Below, in pieces: positions 31,983-42,499 of a stretch of DNA of 64,000 bases. The DNA lies in NCBI GenBank assembly GCA_025331445.1, contig JAIWNE010000132.1, positions 24,620-88,619 on the forward strand, written 5' to 3'. The position numbers and the translations under genes were made by a program. This DNA comes from Blakeslea trispora (lineage: Eukaryota > Mucoromycota > Mucoromycetes > Mucorales > Choanephoraceae). The notes below the pieces were generated by a model. The model did no database searches and was not told where the DNA came from. It saw nothing but the letters and a program-made list of their open reading frames with translations. Each line of letters begins with the position of its first letter. The stretch's first letter is position 1.

Positions 31983-32215
31983 AAAAAAATTTATACATTT
32001 TACGGAACTTTCACGGCGAAAGTTCCGTGAAATGTACAAACTACACTAATGTGACAAGGTGTATATTTAAGCGAAATTATACCTTTCAGGCCTCAATGTT
32101 GCGTTAAATGTATAATTTTTTAAGCAGACAAAAATTATACCTTTCAGTCCTTAATTTCCGTGAAATGTACCTTTCTTCAAGCAGGCAAAAAACATACCTT
32201 TCGGCCTGTGATCTT
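31983..32215. repeat. Subterminal repeats of C2 (GAAATGTA / TATACCTTTC words)
   Basis: Next to the end, GGAACTTTCACGGCGAAAGTTCC is a near-perfect palindrome (written as GGAACTTTC and GAAAGTTCC around ACGGC). Then ATTATACCTTTCAG, GTTAAATGTATAAT, CCGTGAAATGTACC and ACATACCTTTCGG alternate, spaced by TTTTTAAGCAGACAAAAA and CAAGCAGGCAAAAA linkers like those of C1. The right end shows only weak matches (CCGTGAAAGG, AAGTGTAAA). Confidence 0.65.
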
Positions 32216-33381
32216 TAACTTTCAACCAACATTACAGGCCTATACCTTGATCCTATTTGCTCTTTTGCTTGAAACGTGTAGCATGTCATTGGCTCCAAAA
32301 AAAGTTCGGTGTTTACACTATTTCATTCCCATAGGCTCTTTTACGTTACATTATTACACGAATACTATAAATACACTTCTTTGCTATTCGACCTTGGTTT
32401 AAAGATGTATTCTTTATTTGGTATATATTGCTTTTGTTTATTGGCTGCTACGCCTTGTATCATTACTCTTTTGGTATACGGTTAAAATATAATACGGAAA
32501 ACGTTTTTGTATTCTTTTATATCATTGGTTTATTTATTGCAAATATTACTATATACTATATATTGGGCGTACTCTATACGTCGCACCATTGGCTTATTCT
32601 ATATTGAACGTACCAGGTTCCCATGCTCACTTTGGCCTCTTTACTGGCCAAACGTATTGCAGTCTTGAGAATTTCTACTTACCTTTGGATATACCTTTTT
32701 TTGTCATTGAATACTTGTCATAACGGCTACAGAAAGGCAAAATAGCGCAAAAGCGGCTTGGTTCTTGTCATAAGCAAATAGATTACTATAAAAATAGTAT
32801 AAAATAAAGGGATTAGAACCAGCTTATTATATGATAAATAAACAAAAAAACTCACCTTTGGATGCTTTGAGATTTGGCCTTTACAGATATACAGAACAGA
32901 TTATCTAGTAGATAGAATAACCACAAAGTTAGCGACTAAATAGGCTTATCAAGACCTTTTACTTACTCAGTAACCTATGTTGGGGTTTGCCAGCTTATTT
33001 GCAATAGCCGTAGACGCAAAACTAATCAATACACTACAAAATTTGAACAAATAAATGTTAGTGATGCTCTTACAACTAAGCAAAGTGTTTACCTGTCTAG
33101 CATCATGTACAATAATAACACTAGCTGATAGCTTAAGGCTACTTTAAACGCAAGTTGACTTATATTAGTATTAGCTCTTTTCTTTTTGTGAAATACAAAC
33201 CTGGAACCACTGAGAGAAGAGAAGATAAAGAAAAGGAAATAAAGAGAAAAAAAAGGAACACACAAAATTTTATTGGTTTTTACATCTTTTTTTTTGGCCT
33301 GTTCCAATCAACGCTCAGGACCTGTATTATTCTAATTCCGATTTTTTACCGAAAGAAGACAACCAGACTAGATGCTACAAG

Positions 33382-33388
33382 TATAAAG
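33382..33388 (+). promoter_or_regulatory. TATA box of gene 1 (element C2)
   Basis: TATAAAG lies 66 bp before the ATG at 33454, the same arrangement as in B. Confidence 0.5.
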
Positions 33389-33453
33389 ACCTTGTAGCTG
33401 ACCGTTTTATGAATTCTTTTTCATAGTATTTTCTAAAAAACTTTATCCTTATT

Positions 33454-34608
33454 ATGTCTTACAACGGTACTCCCTCTTCAAACGCCAACGGTAGATCAAT
33501 TCCTTCTGTTGGAACTGGCTCTCGTCGTTCTGTTCCCACCCCTCGTTAAAGCACATCCGCTTTGGAGAGCAAGCTCGAAGAAGCATTGAAAGGTCTCGAG
33601 CAAGCTAACAAATCTCTGGAAGAGCATAAGATGTTGATTGATAATCTCACTACTGCTCACGAAGAGATGAAAACAAAACTTGATAACAATCCAACAGATG
33701 ATGTAAATGAAGGCTTTCCTGGATCTAAGAAACAGCTGGAGCAAATTCGTGTTAGTATCAACGTATAATATCTTAACAGAGTCAATTTCTAATTGTTGTT
33801 TTAGCTTGTTGTGTTAGAGGAACAAGAAAAGCAATTGAAGGGTGCTACTTGGAAACTTGAATAGACATTGATCAAGAGTCCCGAGAATGGCTTCCATGTG
33901 GTGCAAATAATCAAGAACACTTTGGCCAACACTAGATTTCAGTACATCACATCAAACTATGTGTGGCCTACAAACAATGCCATCAAATACATCAAGTATG
34001 TTCTTCGGAGACAATACTGCAGTCAAAAGCAAAGCGAGAAAAACAAGACGTTGAGTATGGAACAGCAAGACCAGCAAAAAAAGAAAAACAATTGGCAAAC
34101 TCGTAAATCGCATGTAAGTTAAGACTATATACACTAATGTTCCATGTTCTGTTGCTAACTGAAATGCTTGAAATATTGTTATAGCTCTTGTCAAGACGAA
34201 GAACTGCCTACAATGAGTTTAAGGAAGATCTGGCCAATGTCTTTGGCACCCACGAAGAGTGTCAGCAAGTCTTGACAACAGAGATGACATCTGACCAAGA
34301 AGACGAATACGATGAAGAAGGCACGCTGCTGAGAGCCAAGAAAGTGCCTCACTATAGAAAGCAGCAGGTATGCTATAGCTAATAATATTACATACGAGCA
34401 AAAGAATAACTTTTTTTTTAACACCATCGTCAAGTGCACTGACTTTTTCTACAAACTGGATGAACTGCGCACTGCTAACAACCGAAGAATGAATTGCAGC
34501 TTTGTGCCAACTAGAGTAGGCTCACGCGTTGTCAAAGTCGTCCATGCAAGAAACCCCAAGAAGTTACGAAAACTACCTGCATGGGCTATCGATCATACGC
34601 TTGTATAG
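33454..34608 (+). pseudogene. CACTA accessory gene 1, element C2 copy (two stops)
   Basis: Exons 33454-33750, 33805-34113, 34185-34367 and 34435-34608 match the four exons of the B copy in order, and the first three in length. N-terminus MSYNGTPSSNANG, coiled coil LESKLEEALKGLEQANKSLE, FPGSKKQLEQIR (B: FPGTKDDLKILR), YIKYVLRRQYC, RRRTAYNEFKEDL, EMTSDQEDEYDEEG and the basic tail FVPTRVGSRVVK. An in-frame TAA at 33547-33549 (probably from a Gln codon) and a TAG in exon 2 (LE*TLI where B has LDETLI) break it. Protein similarity to B is moderate while exon structure is conserved, which argues that the gene was under selection in the family before this copy decayed. Confidence 0.7.
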
Positions 34609-34674
34609 TTTTTTTTTTAAATAAATAAATAGAAGAGTGAAAGAAATTTAAAAGCAAAAAAAGGGTTTATTTTC

Positions 34675-35383
34675 TTATGCAAGGCTTCTTGTCAATTGAA
34701 GCGCAATAATGAGACTGTCGTTAATACTGCGACGAATATGTGCACGTGAATACAACTTATGTACAGGCAAGATGCTGTATGAGCTTTTAGCCTCATACTC
34801 GTTGCGAAAAGGTTTGTTTCTCTCACTTGTGCCTGATGTAATGCTATCCACACCGACTCGAGGATTTTTGTACCAACTAACAAAAGCAAAGCAATGGTTA
34901 GTTGGAAAGTAATCACCATTTTCATAACACTTTGTCTCATGAAGAAAAAGTATTCAATAGTTCCTGCGCGCAAGTGCTATTGGCCTTCAGTGTTCACTAC
35001 TCCTTCCAAGTCATCGTTTTCATAATCATCAGGTCGGTAGGCATAGATTTGAGATCCTCTACCTCGATCTGTCAAGCGCGACTTGTACACATCTCCTAGT
35101 CTTTGATCTTTTTGATTTTTTGTACTATATTGTCCACAACAAGATGTGATTCATATCGTCTATGATAATAGGCTTCTAGGCAATGAAAATCCTCCTGGCT
35201 TAGTTTTCTCGATTCTCTCCTGGCTAAAGAAAGCATAACATTGCCATCCTCCTGCAGCTGCTCATGACCCATGGGATCACTATCTTTTTCGGCAAACTGA
35301 TAAATGTCTTCTCTATGAAGAGAGATGTCTGATCCGAAAGGTAAAATTGTAAAGTTATTATGTGTTTCGTTTGTTTGTTCCAT
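34675..35383 (-). pseudogene. CACTA accessory gene 2, element C2 copy (frameshifts and a stop)
   Basis: Starts MEQTNETHNN. It shows QEDFHCLEAYYHRRYES and VQKIKKIKD, then shifts frame to LGDVYKSRLTDRG and DDYENDDLEGV, then TAG before HLRAGTIEYFFF. After a second frameshift it ends with CFAFVSWYKNPRVG and YSILPVHKLYS...LTRSLA, with TAA at 34677-34675. The pieces align collinearly with the open 3' half in B. It is convergent with gene 1, 66 bp between stops. Function unknown. Confidence 0.65.
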
Positions 35384-35827
35384 TTTAGATATTTGTGCGA
35401 TAAAAAGAGAAAAGAAAGAGACTTGAGTAACCATTTTTAAAATTGATTTGAAAAGCAGCCGCTAAAAAAGGAAGTCTTTTCCGAATTTAGCTTACCTGAG
35501 GACTTTCAAATATGGGAAAAAAATCACATCCGATATTTCTTTCTTTTTTTACTCAATATTTTTACGCGACTTTAGACGCTAATCACTTGCGACATGACGT
35601 CTTTTTTACAATCTAGTTTACAAATGTTTACTCTTTAGGTCAGTCATCAACACATCAGGCCTTTCTCAACATCAAACAATAGACAAAAAGTATTCACAAG
35701 ACAAGTTTCTTTAAACAACATCAATTTATTGAAGTTACAAAATATGAAGACTAATTAAAAAACTATAGATAGGGAAGAAAAAAGAGAACAAATAAACAGA
35801 ACGAAGAAAGAGAGAACAGAGTAATAT

Positions 35828-38314
35828 TTAGCGTGCGATATAGTGAGCAACTGAATCAAAGTCGTCGGCAAAGATAATGGATTGCATTCGATACATGTAG
35901 ATTTTTCGAAGCCTGGCTTGTGATTTGTATTAATGTTTTTGATAAACAGGTTGTTTCTTTCAAAACTAAACGCCCAAAAGCAAGAAATAGGACCAAATTT
36001 ATAAATGCATTCACGAAGATGAAGCATAAAGTGGAAGTTTAGAGTCACAGCCAGAGAGCCAAAGCGTTGTTCAAAACCCTGAGCGAAAGCAAGCAAATGA
36101 TTGTGAGCAACTTCTACGTCAGTCTTCTTAATAACGTTGCAATTGAGTAGTCGAAGTGCGTTGATGAGATGCATGATTAGGTCATAATCAGAGGCATTTA
36201 GAAGAGGAGGAGAGAGGACATGTTCAACAACAGAGGTCATGAAATCTTTGTATTCAACTGCTTTCACAAAAAGTAAACCTTCTTTCACTATTTTTTTAGC
36301 CATAGGGGCACAGGAAGCATCGGGATCAAAGTCAAGATATTCTTGCATGATCTTTTTGATCTCCAGAAAAGCACCTTCCGGAAGCATTGTCTTGAGGGCC
36401 TTCTTCGTAACACCAAGATACAAGACATGCATAGGTTCGATTGCTAACATATTGTATGAATAATAGGGCAGTTCGAAGAGAATAGAATATCTAACACCAC
36501 TATTTTGTTCCAGCTTGGTTCTTTCTTTAATAGTTCTTGCTTCTTTCCAGTTGTGCGAGCTCTCCCTAGTTTCTTCAACAGTTCTTCTTTCCCATTGTTC
36601 GCAGTTCCAGTTGCAGTAGTTTCTTCTGCTGACGGTATCAGGAAACGCTGGGAATTTGGTCTTGCAGAGATGACATCCATGGCTGCTGTTGAACGACATG
36701 CTTCCGGCAAGCTTTTTCGTGGCAGGCAAATCAGAGCAAACAGAGTACAGGCAAGCCTTTACAGTATGGTACTGGATGCTACCATCTTGCATGATCATCT
36801 TCATCTGGACACCTTCCAACAACACCTTCAAGTCTTCAACCATAGGAGTCAGATACTTGTTGATAGCGGTAGTAGGGGGTTCCCTTGGTCCAGGAATTGC
36901 ACCGACTAAAAGCATATTGCGCTTCATATCTCGTCCTTGTTGCTTTGATAAATTCTGCACAGTGAGGTAAATACATCCGACGCTATGATTAGTGTTAAAC
37001 GGACTGAATCATCAATGTTTAGGGAGAGTAACAGATTGTAGTCGGACTGCAATACAAAAGGAGGCGCATCAGGAGAGGTCTTAAAGTCCAGAAAACTAGA
37101 ACCATCGCACAGATCAGACAAGTATTCCCTGGCAGGTTGACGGACTTTCCATGATTTGACTTGGTCGGCAAATCCCTTTCGCAAGAAGAGCTTTTTCAGG
37201 GTTGTGATAATTGAACAGTAACAGTACACCATCTGTACAACAAGTTGTGCACCTGCAGACTTGTTCTCAAAGTCGTAAACTCGTCCGTTACAGAATTCTT
37301 TCAAATTTGTTGACTTATAGATGGCTCCGACCAAAGAGCGATTACATAACATTTGAGTGATGATAGGATTTTTCTTTATGGCAGTCAAATCATGGCAAGA
37401 AGGACATACAGCATAGTTTTTGATACCTTCTTTAGCGAACAACTGTAGAGAATTTCGTTCCTTAAAAGTTGCTAACTTTTTGGAAGGCGATATTCATCAC
37501 CATGCAACATCAAGAGCTCATTCAGCATTTGCATAACTTCCTCAGTTTGCTTATTGGGTATACTTTGAGTCTGAAGGTACGATACAATGGATGAAGCGAC
37601 TTTCGAGAATTGAGACTGAGGTGTTTTATCAGCTAAGTAAACAAATTGAACAAATTAGTATATACGTCTAATCATCCACGATAGAGTAATACTTACAATA
37701 AGATGTATAGTCAGGCAAGACATTTTGATTTTCAAAGCTAGATGCTTCAAAAGCTGTATCATCATCAATCATATCAAATGGTTCAACATCATCACAAAGT
37801 TCAGTATCAAAGTAGGCATCAGTGCAATCCATTGGACTAGCGGGTTGTTCTTCAGGATTGTCAAGGCTAACTTGATTAATGTTAACTATAAAGAAAAGAG
37901 TTAGACGAAACCCATCATTGTGTATGCAAAATGCTGGATAACTCACCATCACTAATTGAAGTGGCATTTTCGGTAACTACTCTGCGATAGTACTTTGGAG
38001 TATTATGAATGGCATTCTTTCCATCTAGGTAATTAAGAGATATGATATGTTAGAGTCATTCACTGCAGTTTATACCAAATAGACTTACAAATAGTCAACT
38101 TCCACTGTGCATATCTCATGCCTTCAAACATGTTGCGTCTTTGATGAGATCTGTATTCATTGAAATCGACTAAAGGCTTATCCATTGATGTAATCTTACA
38201 GGTATCGCAATGGCAGTAGTAAACTCTTTCGAGAGTAGCAGCAGCACAACGAGAGCATTGGATTTCGGCAGTACAGCGAGTACATTGGATTTCTTGAAAA
38301 AAGCGAGCAGACAT
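35828..38314 (-). pseudogene. tnp2: Tnp2-type CACTA transposase, element C2 copy (frameshifted)
   Basis: Four exons as in A and B. Exon 1 starts at the Met at 38314 and has extra CTRC/CSRC motifs before YCHCDTCK. Exons 2-3 are acidic. Exon 4 has VCPSCHDL and a 390-codon open stretch (36960 down to about 35900) with CSDLPATKK, CHLC, AIEPMHVLYLG and NFHFMLHLRECIYKFG. Frameshifts lie at a homopolymer after YRLPK (near 37480), at the first catalytic Asp (LSLNID, near 37012) and near 35905 (GFEKS). Beyond the last one the other frame gives YRMQSIIFADDF and ends TAA at 35830. A minus-strand TATA box is at 38389-38383. Inactive as read. Confidence 0.87.
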
Positions 38315-38382
38315 TTCAGGTAAGATAATTGTTATTTTCAAATAAAGTTGAATGGCTATTCCATGTCTTTTTTTTGTGGTTC

Positions 38383-38389
38383 TTTTATA
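38383..38389 (-). promoter_or_regulatory. TATA box of tnp2 (element C2)
   Basis: TATAAAA on the minus strand lies about 70 bp before the Met codon at 38314. Confidence 0.55.
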
Positions 38390-39237
38390 CTGCTTTTGCA
38401 TTCATCTTGTCACAGGCTTAAAGTAGTAAGAAATATTTCATTCGTTCCTTGAAAGAAGACAGATCGAGACTTTTTGTTGATTAGAAATCAATGATTGGAA
38501 ACAATGCCATTCTCTTTTAAATCCTTTTAGCTGTTGCACATTAAATAAAACCAGGTTTTATCCCAAGAAATGCTCGTATTAACGCTTTAATGATGCTGGC
38601 TAAAAACTACGTCTAATTCATTTTCTTATTCATTTTTCTTTATTGAAAGTATTATTTTGACATTAAGACTTCCTATTTTATTGAGATTACACAAATTTGC
38701 TGAGCCTTTCACTCGTTGGTGTTGCTGACTTTTTTTTTCTTGCCGATATTTTTATTGGTTACAATAAGGAAAAGGCAACTTTTTTTCTTTTTTATTTATT
38801 TTTTTCTTTAAAACAGACTAATACCATTCAGACTGTAAGGTGTACACAGCGTGATTTCGGCTCATCTAGTACTTTGAAGCTATATTTGTTTAACATCAGT
38901 ACATTGACAGTTGTGTTTCGTCTGCCTTCAACCAAGTGTAGAGATGATTCATATTTGAACCCTTAAACGATAATAAACTATTTTTTACAAAACGACACCT
39001 TTTATTATAGTAAATCGTGCTTTTATAGCTACTAAATGCAATGTTTGCGAAAGCTTGACCATAGTATCGTGATTGAGTGTTTCTTTGATATAATAAGAGA
39101 TGGTCTATTTAAAGAAACTTTCTCGATGAGCAACAAAAATACTAATAGTATCAGCTTAGAACATATCGTTCCTTCTTAAGCATACTTAGCAGTTTTAAAA
39201 CGGGGGGTTTGGCTTGTTTTCCGCTTGTCTATCAAAT

Positions 39238-39299
39238 TTTTTCTCTCTTTTTTTTTCTCTCCTTTTTTTTCTCTCCTTTTTTTTCTCTCCTTTTTTTTA
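39238..39299. repeat. CT-rich tandem repeat
   Basis: The unit TCTCTCCTTTTTTTT recurs about four times within the right flank of element C2. It is a simple pyrimidine tract with no other signal. Confidence 0.7.
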
Positions 39300-39665
39300 A
39301 CGTGTGACAAAGCCCAGACATCAGACAATTTTTACCACTTTGAAATTTTTTGACCTTTTTTTTTTTATAAGTTAAATAAGATTTTAATTCAATAGCTGTA
39401 AAGAAGCATATGTTTGCAGTAAAGACTTCAATATTTTTACATGGGTGTATTCTAGACAATTAGGGATACGCTCTGTCCAAGTTTCAGCAAATTCTGACCA
39501 TTTTTGAGAGAATTGATTTTTTGCTCCTAAAAAACCCCCGTGAAAGGACCCATTTAATGTAGGAAATTTTTTATCACTTTCAAGCCTCAAGTGTAAATTT
39601 TTTGTAGTGGCTTGTACTGCTTTTTGAGCCGATGTAATTACTATACTTCATCTCAGGTCACCCCC

Positions 39666-39737
39666 TCTTCGGTAGTATAGTGGTGAGTATCCCCGCCTGT
39701 CACGCGGGAGACCGGGGTTCAATTCCCCGCCGGAGAG
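39666..39737 (+). tRNA. tRNA-Asp (anticodon GTC)
   Basis: 72 nt, no intron. Acceptor TCTTCGG pairs with CCGGAGA (one G-U) and the discriminator is G. The D-arm contains GTAGTATAGTGGTGAG. The anticodon arm is CCCGC-CTGTCAC-GCGGG with GTC at 39699-39701. The T-arm is CGGGG-TTCAATT-CCCCG. It decodes GAC/GAT. Box A and box B are intact and a T run follows, so it looks functional. CACTA C2 ends 56 bp upstream. Confidence 0.97.
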
Positions 39738-39744
39738 TTTTTTT
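39738..39744 (+). terminator. RNA polymerase III terminator of tRNA-Asp
   Basis: A run of seven T directly after the discriminator base. Confidence 0.85.
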
Positions 39745-40008
39745 GTTGTTATTTCAGGCTTAAATTTTTAAGTGTGGTGCTAGAGAACAAAAAATAGCGT
39801 TACAGGACAAGGGATAGTTTTTGCAGTAACTTGAGAAAGAGAACATATAGATATAACAGGGCAATCAGGCAGCAAGGTTATAAGTAACGAGCACTAGGTT
39901 TTAAGTCGTCCGACTAGAGATATAAGTATAGTAAAGAGAATAAAGTAATAGAAAAGAAGAGATGTAATATATGAATACAATGATCTGTAATAAGTATCAA
40001 AGGAACTA

Positions 40009-40180
40009 CAGTAGTCGCTCTATTTAAGGGTAGCCAAAAATCTTGAAATCTCACCCTTAAATAGAGAATACCCTTAAATAGAATTGGTTTTAGAGCTTGT
40101 GTTGATAAATATTTTTCAGAAACCCACCCTTATATAGAGAATACCCTTAAATAGAACACCCTTAAATAGAGCGACTACTG
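40009..40180. mobile_element. 172-bp TA-flanked MITE, Tc1/mariner (pogo-like) type
   Basis: A 23-bp perfect terminal inverted repeat begins CAGTAGTCGCTCTATTTAAG at both ends. TA flanks both sides (40007-40008, 40181-40182). It is entirely noncoding, with internal extra copies of ACCCTTAAATAGA. CAGT-type ends with a TA duplication are typical of pogo/Tc1-mariner derived MITEs. Confidence 0.85.
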
Positions 40181-40182
40181 TA

Positions 40183-41390
40183 ATAACAATATGTGAATTT
40201 AGGTAGTGAATATATCAAACTAAAACTAAGCGTAAAGTAAATAAGAGAGATAATAGTTGAGTTTATTAATAAGAGAAGATTAAAGAGTTTATATACTATT
40301 CTAAAAGAAGTCATGTTGGACTTGCAAACTAATAATTTAAACAGTCAAGTTAATGAGTCATCATGTATGGATTATTAATACATGTCTAAAAGTTCTATTC
40401 ATTATGATATGAAATGTTAGAGAAGGATTCAAATAAAGCTGTTGTGTAATAAGAGATCAAGAGGAGCTGTCAAATGAGTAAAATACCAAATAGGAAATAC
40501 AGAGTTGGATTCAAAGCAGCGAAAAGAAGTCAGAAAATAATTAAGTACTAGGAAAATTCCTGTGCGTAACAATAGGACGTTAGTAACATTTTGCCAATAA
40601 CGAGTCAGAGTCAATGATACAGTATAACCAAGGAGAGGAACGATTGTTATGTAATGAGCATCACGTTGTTTAGGTAACGATGTTCTGGGGTCGAAGGAGA
40701 ACTTAAAAGGGCTGTAAATTTTTATTCGTATAACAATAGATATACTAAATAAAAGGTAAAAAAAATACAGTAGTGAGCGTTATGCTATTAAAACAGGAAC
40801 GAGGCGCGAAACACCTTGCAGGTAGACGCTTGGGGACCTTACATCGTAGGTGGACTTGACTGTAGATTTGTTCTTTTATACGCTTAGAACTGCTTTACTC
40901 GTAAAGGCCAAAAGAAATATGTAGAAGGAAGGACCCGTTTTTATTTAAAGATATTCTTGTTGATATTTATATGGAAAGATAATAATGTGTCCGACCTCTT
41001 GCTAACCTAGTGGGCACAAGAGGAGGATCACTTAATAGTATGGCTTTGTGGCGGATTACGGTCGCGGGATTTCGATAAACCTTTTTTACAACGAACCTTA
41101 ATGAGTGGGCTTAACTTAGGAAAGCCACTTTCGGCTTCACTTTGGAACAGCATAACTTGTATCATAATACAGTTACAAATCTAAAGCTTGATAAATCAAA
41201 ACCTTCACATATCATTTGCATTGTATTAGACTTTCAGCTTTGTACGAGACGTTTTGCTCTGCCAGCTCTAATCATCTAAATTCGCTTGTAGGTTGCAAAG
41301 TCTATAAGCCGAAAGTTGGGCATGTATGCAATTTTTGGGGAAGATACAAAATTCGATTTTTAAATTTAGTAGTTTAAAAAAATAAAAAGA
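40183..41390. other. AT-rich relic region, one integrase-like fragment
   Basis: No intact gene. At about 40804-40890 (+) the frame reads LQVDAWGPYIVGGLDC and then FVLLYA before a stop. The VD.WGP.. pattern resembles the start of a retroelement integrase core, but it is short and interrupted, so it could be chance. Confidence 0.2.
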
Positions 41391-41416
41391 AGAGAAAGAG
41401 AAAGAGAAAGAGAGAA
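41391..41416. repeat. (GAGAAA)n microsatellite
   Basis: About four copies of a GAGAAA hexamer, slightly imperfect. Confidence 0.7.
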
Positions 41417-41497
41417 AAATTTTATTTATAAAGCATTATATAGTACTACACTTGCTAAGATTAAACAATCTGTCGCAGTCTTTCGCTTTTCTGCATT

Positions 41498-41713
41498 TCA
41501 GGCGTATTGGAAATATGCACAGCTTTCTATTATTTTGCCGGGACAAGTCTGACATCCAAAGACTTTGCATGTTCCTCGCTTGGCTACATCTATTGTAGTT
41601 CTAGATGGTTCCACTACTGTTGCTACTGCTATCAAATTGGATGTTCTCACATCAGTAGTTGTGTGAGTATTGGGCTGCAGTGTTCGTGGGACTGAGCTTG
41701 ATATCAAATACAA
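41498..41713 (-). other. Cys-containing open frame, possible relic exon
   Basis: 71 codons with RGTCKVFGCQTCPGK near the C-terminus, followed by a stop. No family is recognised. It could be an exon of the decayed minus-strand gene at 42500-43770 or random. Confidence 0.2.
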
Positions 41714-41879
41714 CGGGAAATTTTGGCGGGGATTTTAATTTTTTGAAATCAAAAATATTTAAGAAAACCTCTGACTTTTAAAAAAGTTTAAGAATTTTCT
41801 CTCAAGTTTTCTTAATTTTTTAAAGCACTGAAGCAAAACTAAGAAATCTTCATTTACCTTCCTTCTAATTCCTTCGCTC

Positions 41880-41966
41880 TACAACACTCTACAGCACTCT
41901 AAAATACTCCACAACACTCTACAACACTTTATATTACTCCCCATCACTCCTCATCACTCTCCATCA
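41880..41966. repeat. Imperfect minisatellite (about 11 bp, ACACTCTACA type)
   Basis: CACTCTACAACACTCTACAG-like units recur about eight times, drifting into CATCACTCC units. Noncoding. Confidence 0.65.
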
Positions 41967-42499
41967 TACAATAAATAAAATAGGTCAAATTGAGACTTCT
42001 TTTATTTGTTTTTCTTTTTCCACGCCAATCAAAATGCATCATATTTATTTGATTACATTCGTTTAGGATTGTTTATTGCATTGCAATACATTATAGAATA
42101 GACAGCATCGTTTATTCAGATAGAATATATATTTAAGCTTAAAGCAAAAGACTACAATAGCTAGTACTTAACTCTGTTATCATTATTTGGTCTTGCAGTT
42201 ACTTATAATAATTTCATCATGGAATACTAGAAGTTAGAAGATAGAAGCATATCTTTTAACGATATACCTACCGTACCTTGTCTTCTAAATGTTCTTATTC
42301 TTTTGCCAGCACTAGGCTTTTAGTAACAATACATTAGCTATCAATCTAGTATGTGTGTGTATGTTGTTGCTGCATAGTTCATTTCCTACCTTTTTGTTGA
42401 AGAACATTCTCTCTTTCTTTAGATAGAAATTGTTGATAGTTCTATTTACTATATTTAGAAGAAGTCAAGTTAGTACAATCAATAATTTAAAAAATAAGA

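Larger units (their letters stand above)
31975..39609 (-). mobile_element. CACTA element C2, complete, TSD GCT
   Basis: CACTACAAAAAA begins at 31975 and the element ends TTTTTTGTAGTG at 39609, so the terminal 12 bp are inverted repeats. GCT flanks it at 31972-31974 and 39610-39612. Length is 7,635 bp. It starts 4 bp after the end of C1 and ends 56 bp before tRNA-Asp. Same gene set as B: gene 1 (+), gene 2 (-), tnp2 (-). The stretches 32460-33380 and 38400-39230 carry no gene; the first is homologous to the left flank of B. All three genes are broken by small mutations. Confidence 0.93.

Noticed and set aside
40009..40180. Repeated CCCTTAAATAGA units as a CRISPR-like array
   Set aside because: The units are part of the inverted ends and interior of a TA-flanked MITE; spacing is irregular and the host is eukaryotic.
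40804..40890. Copia-like integrase core (VDAWGPY)
   Set aside because: A 20-residue match broken by a stop, with no other retroelement motif nearby; kept only as a low-confidence note.
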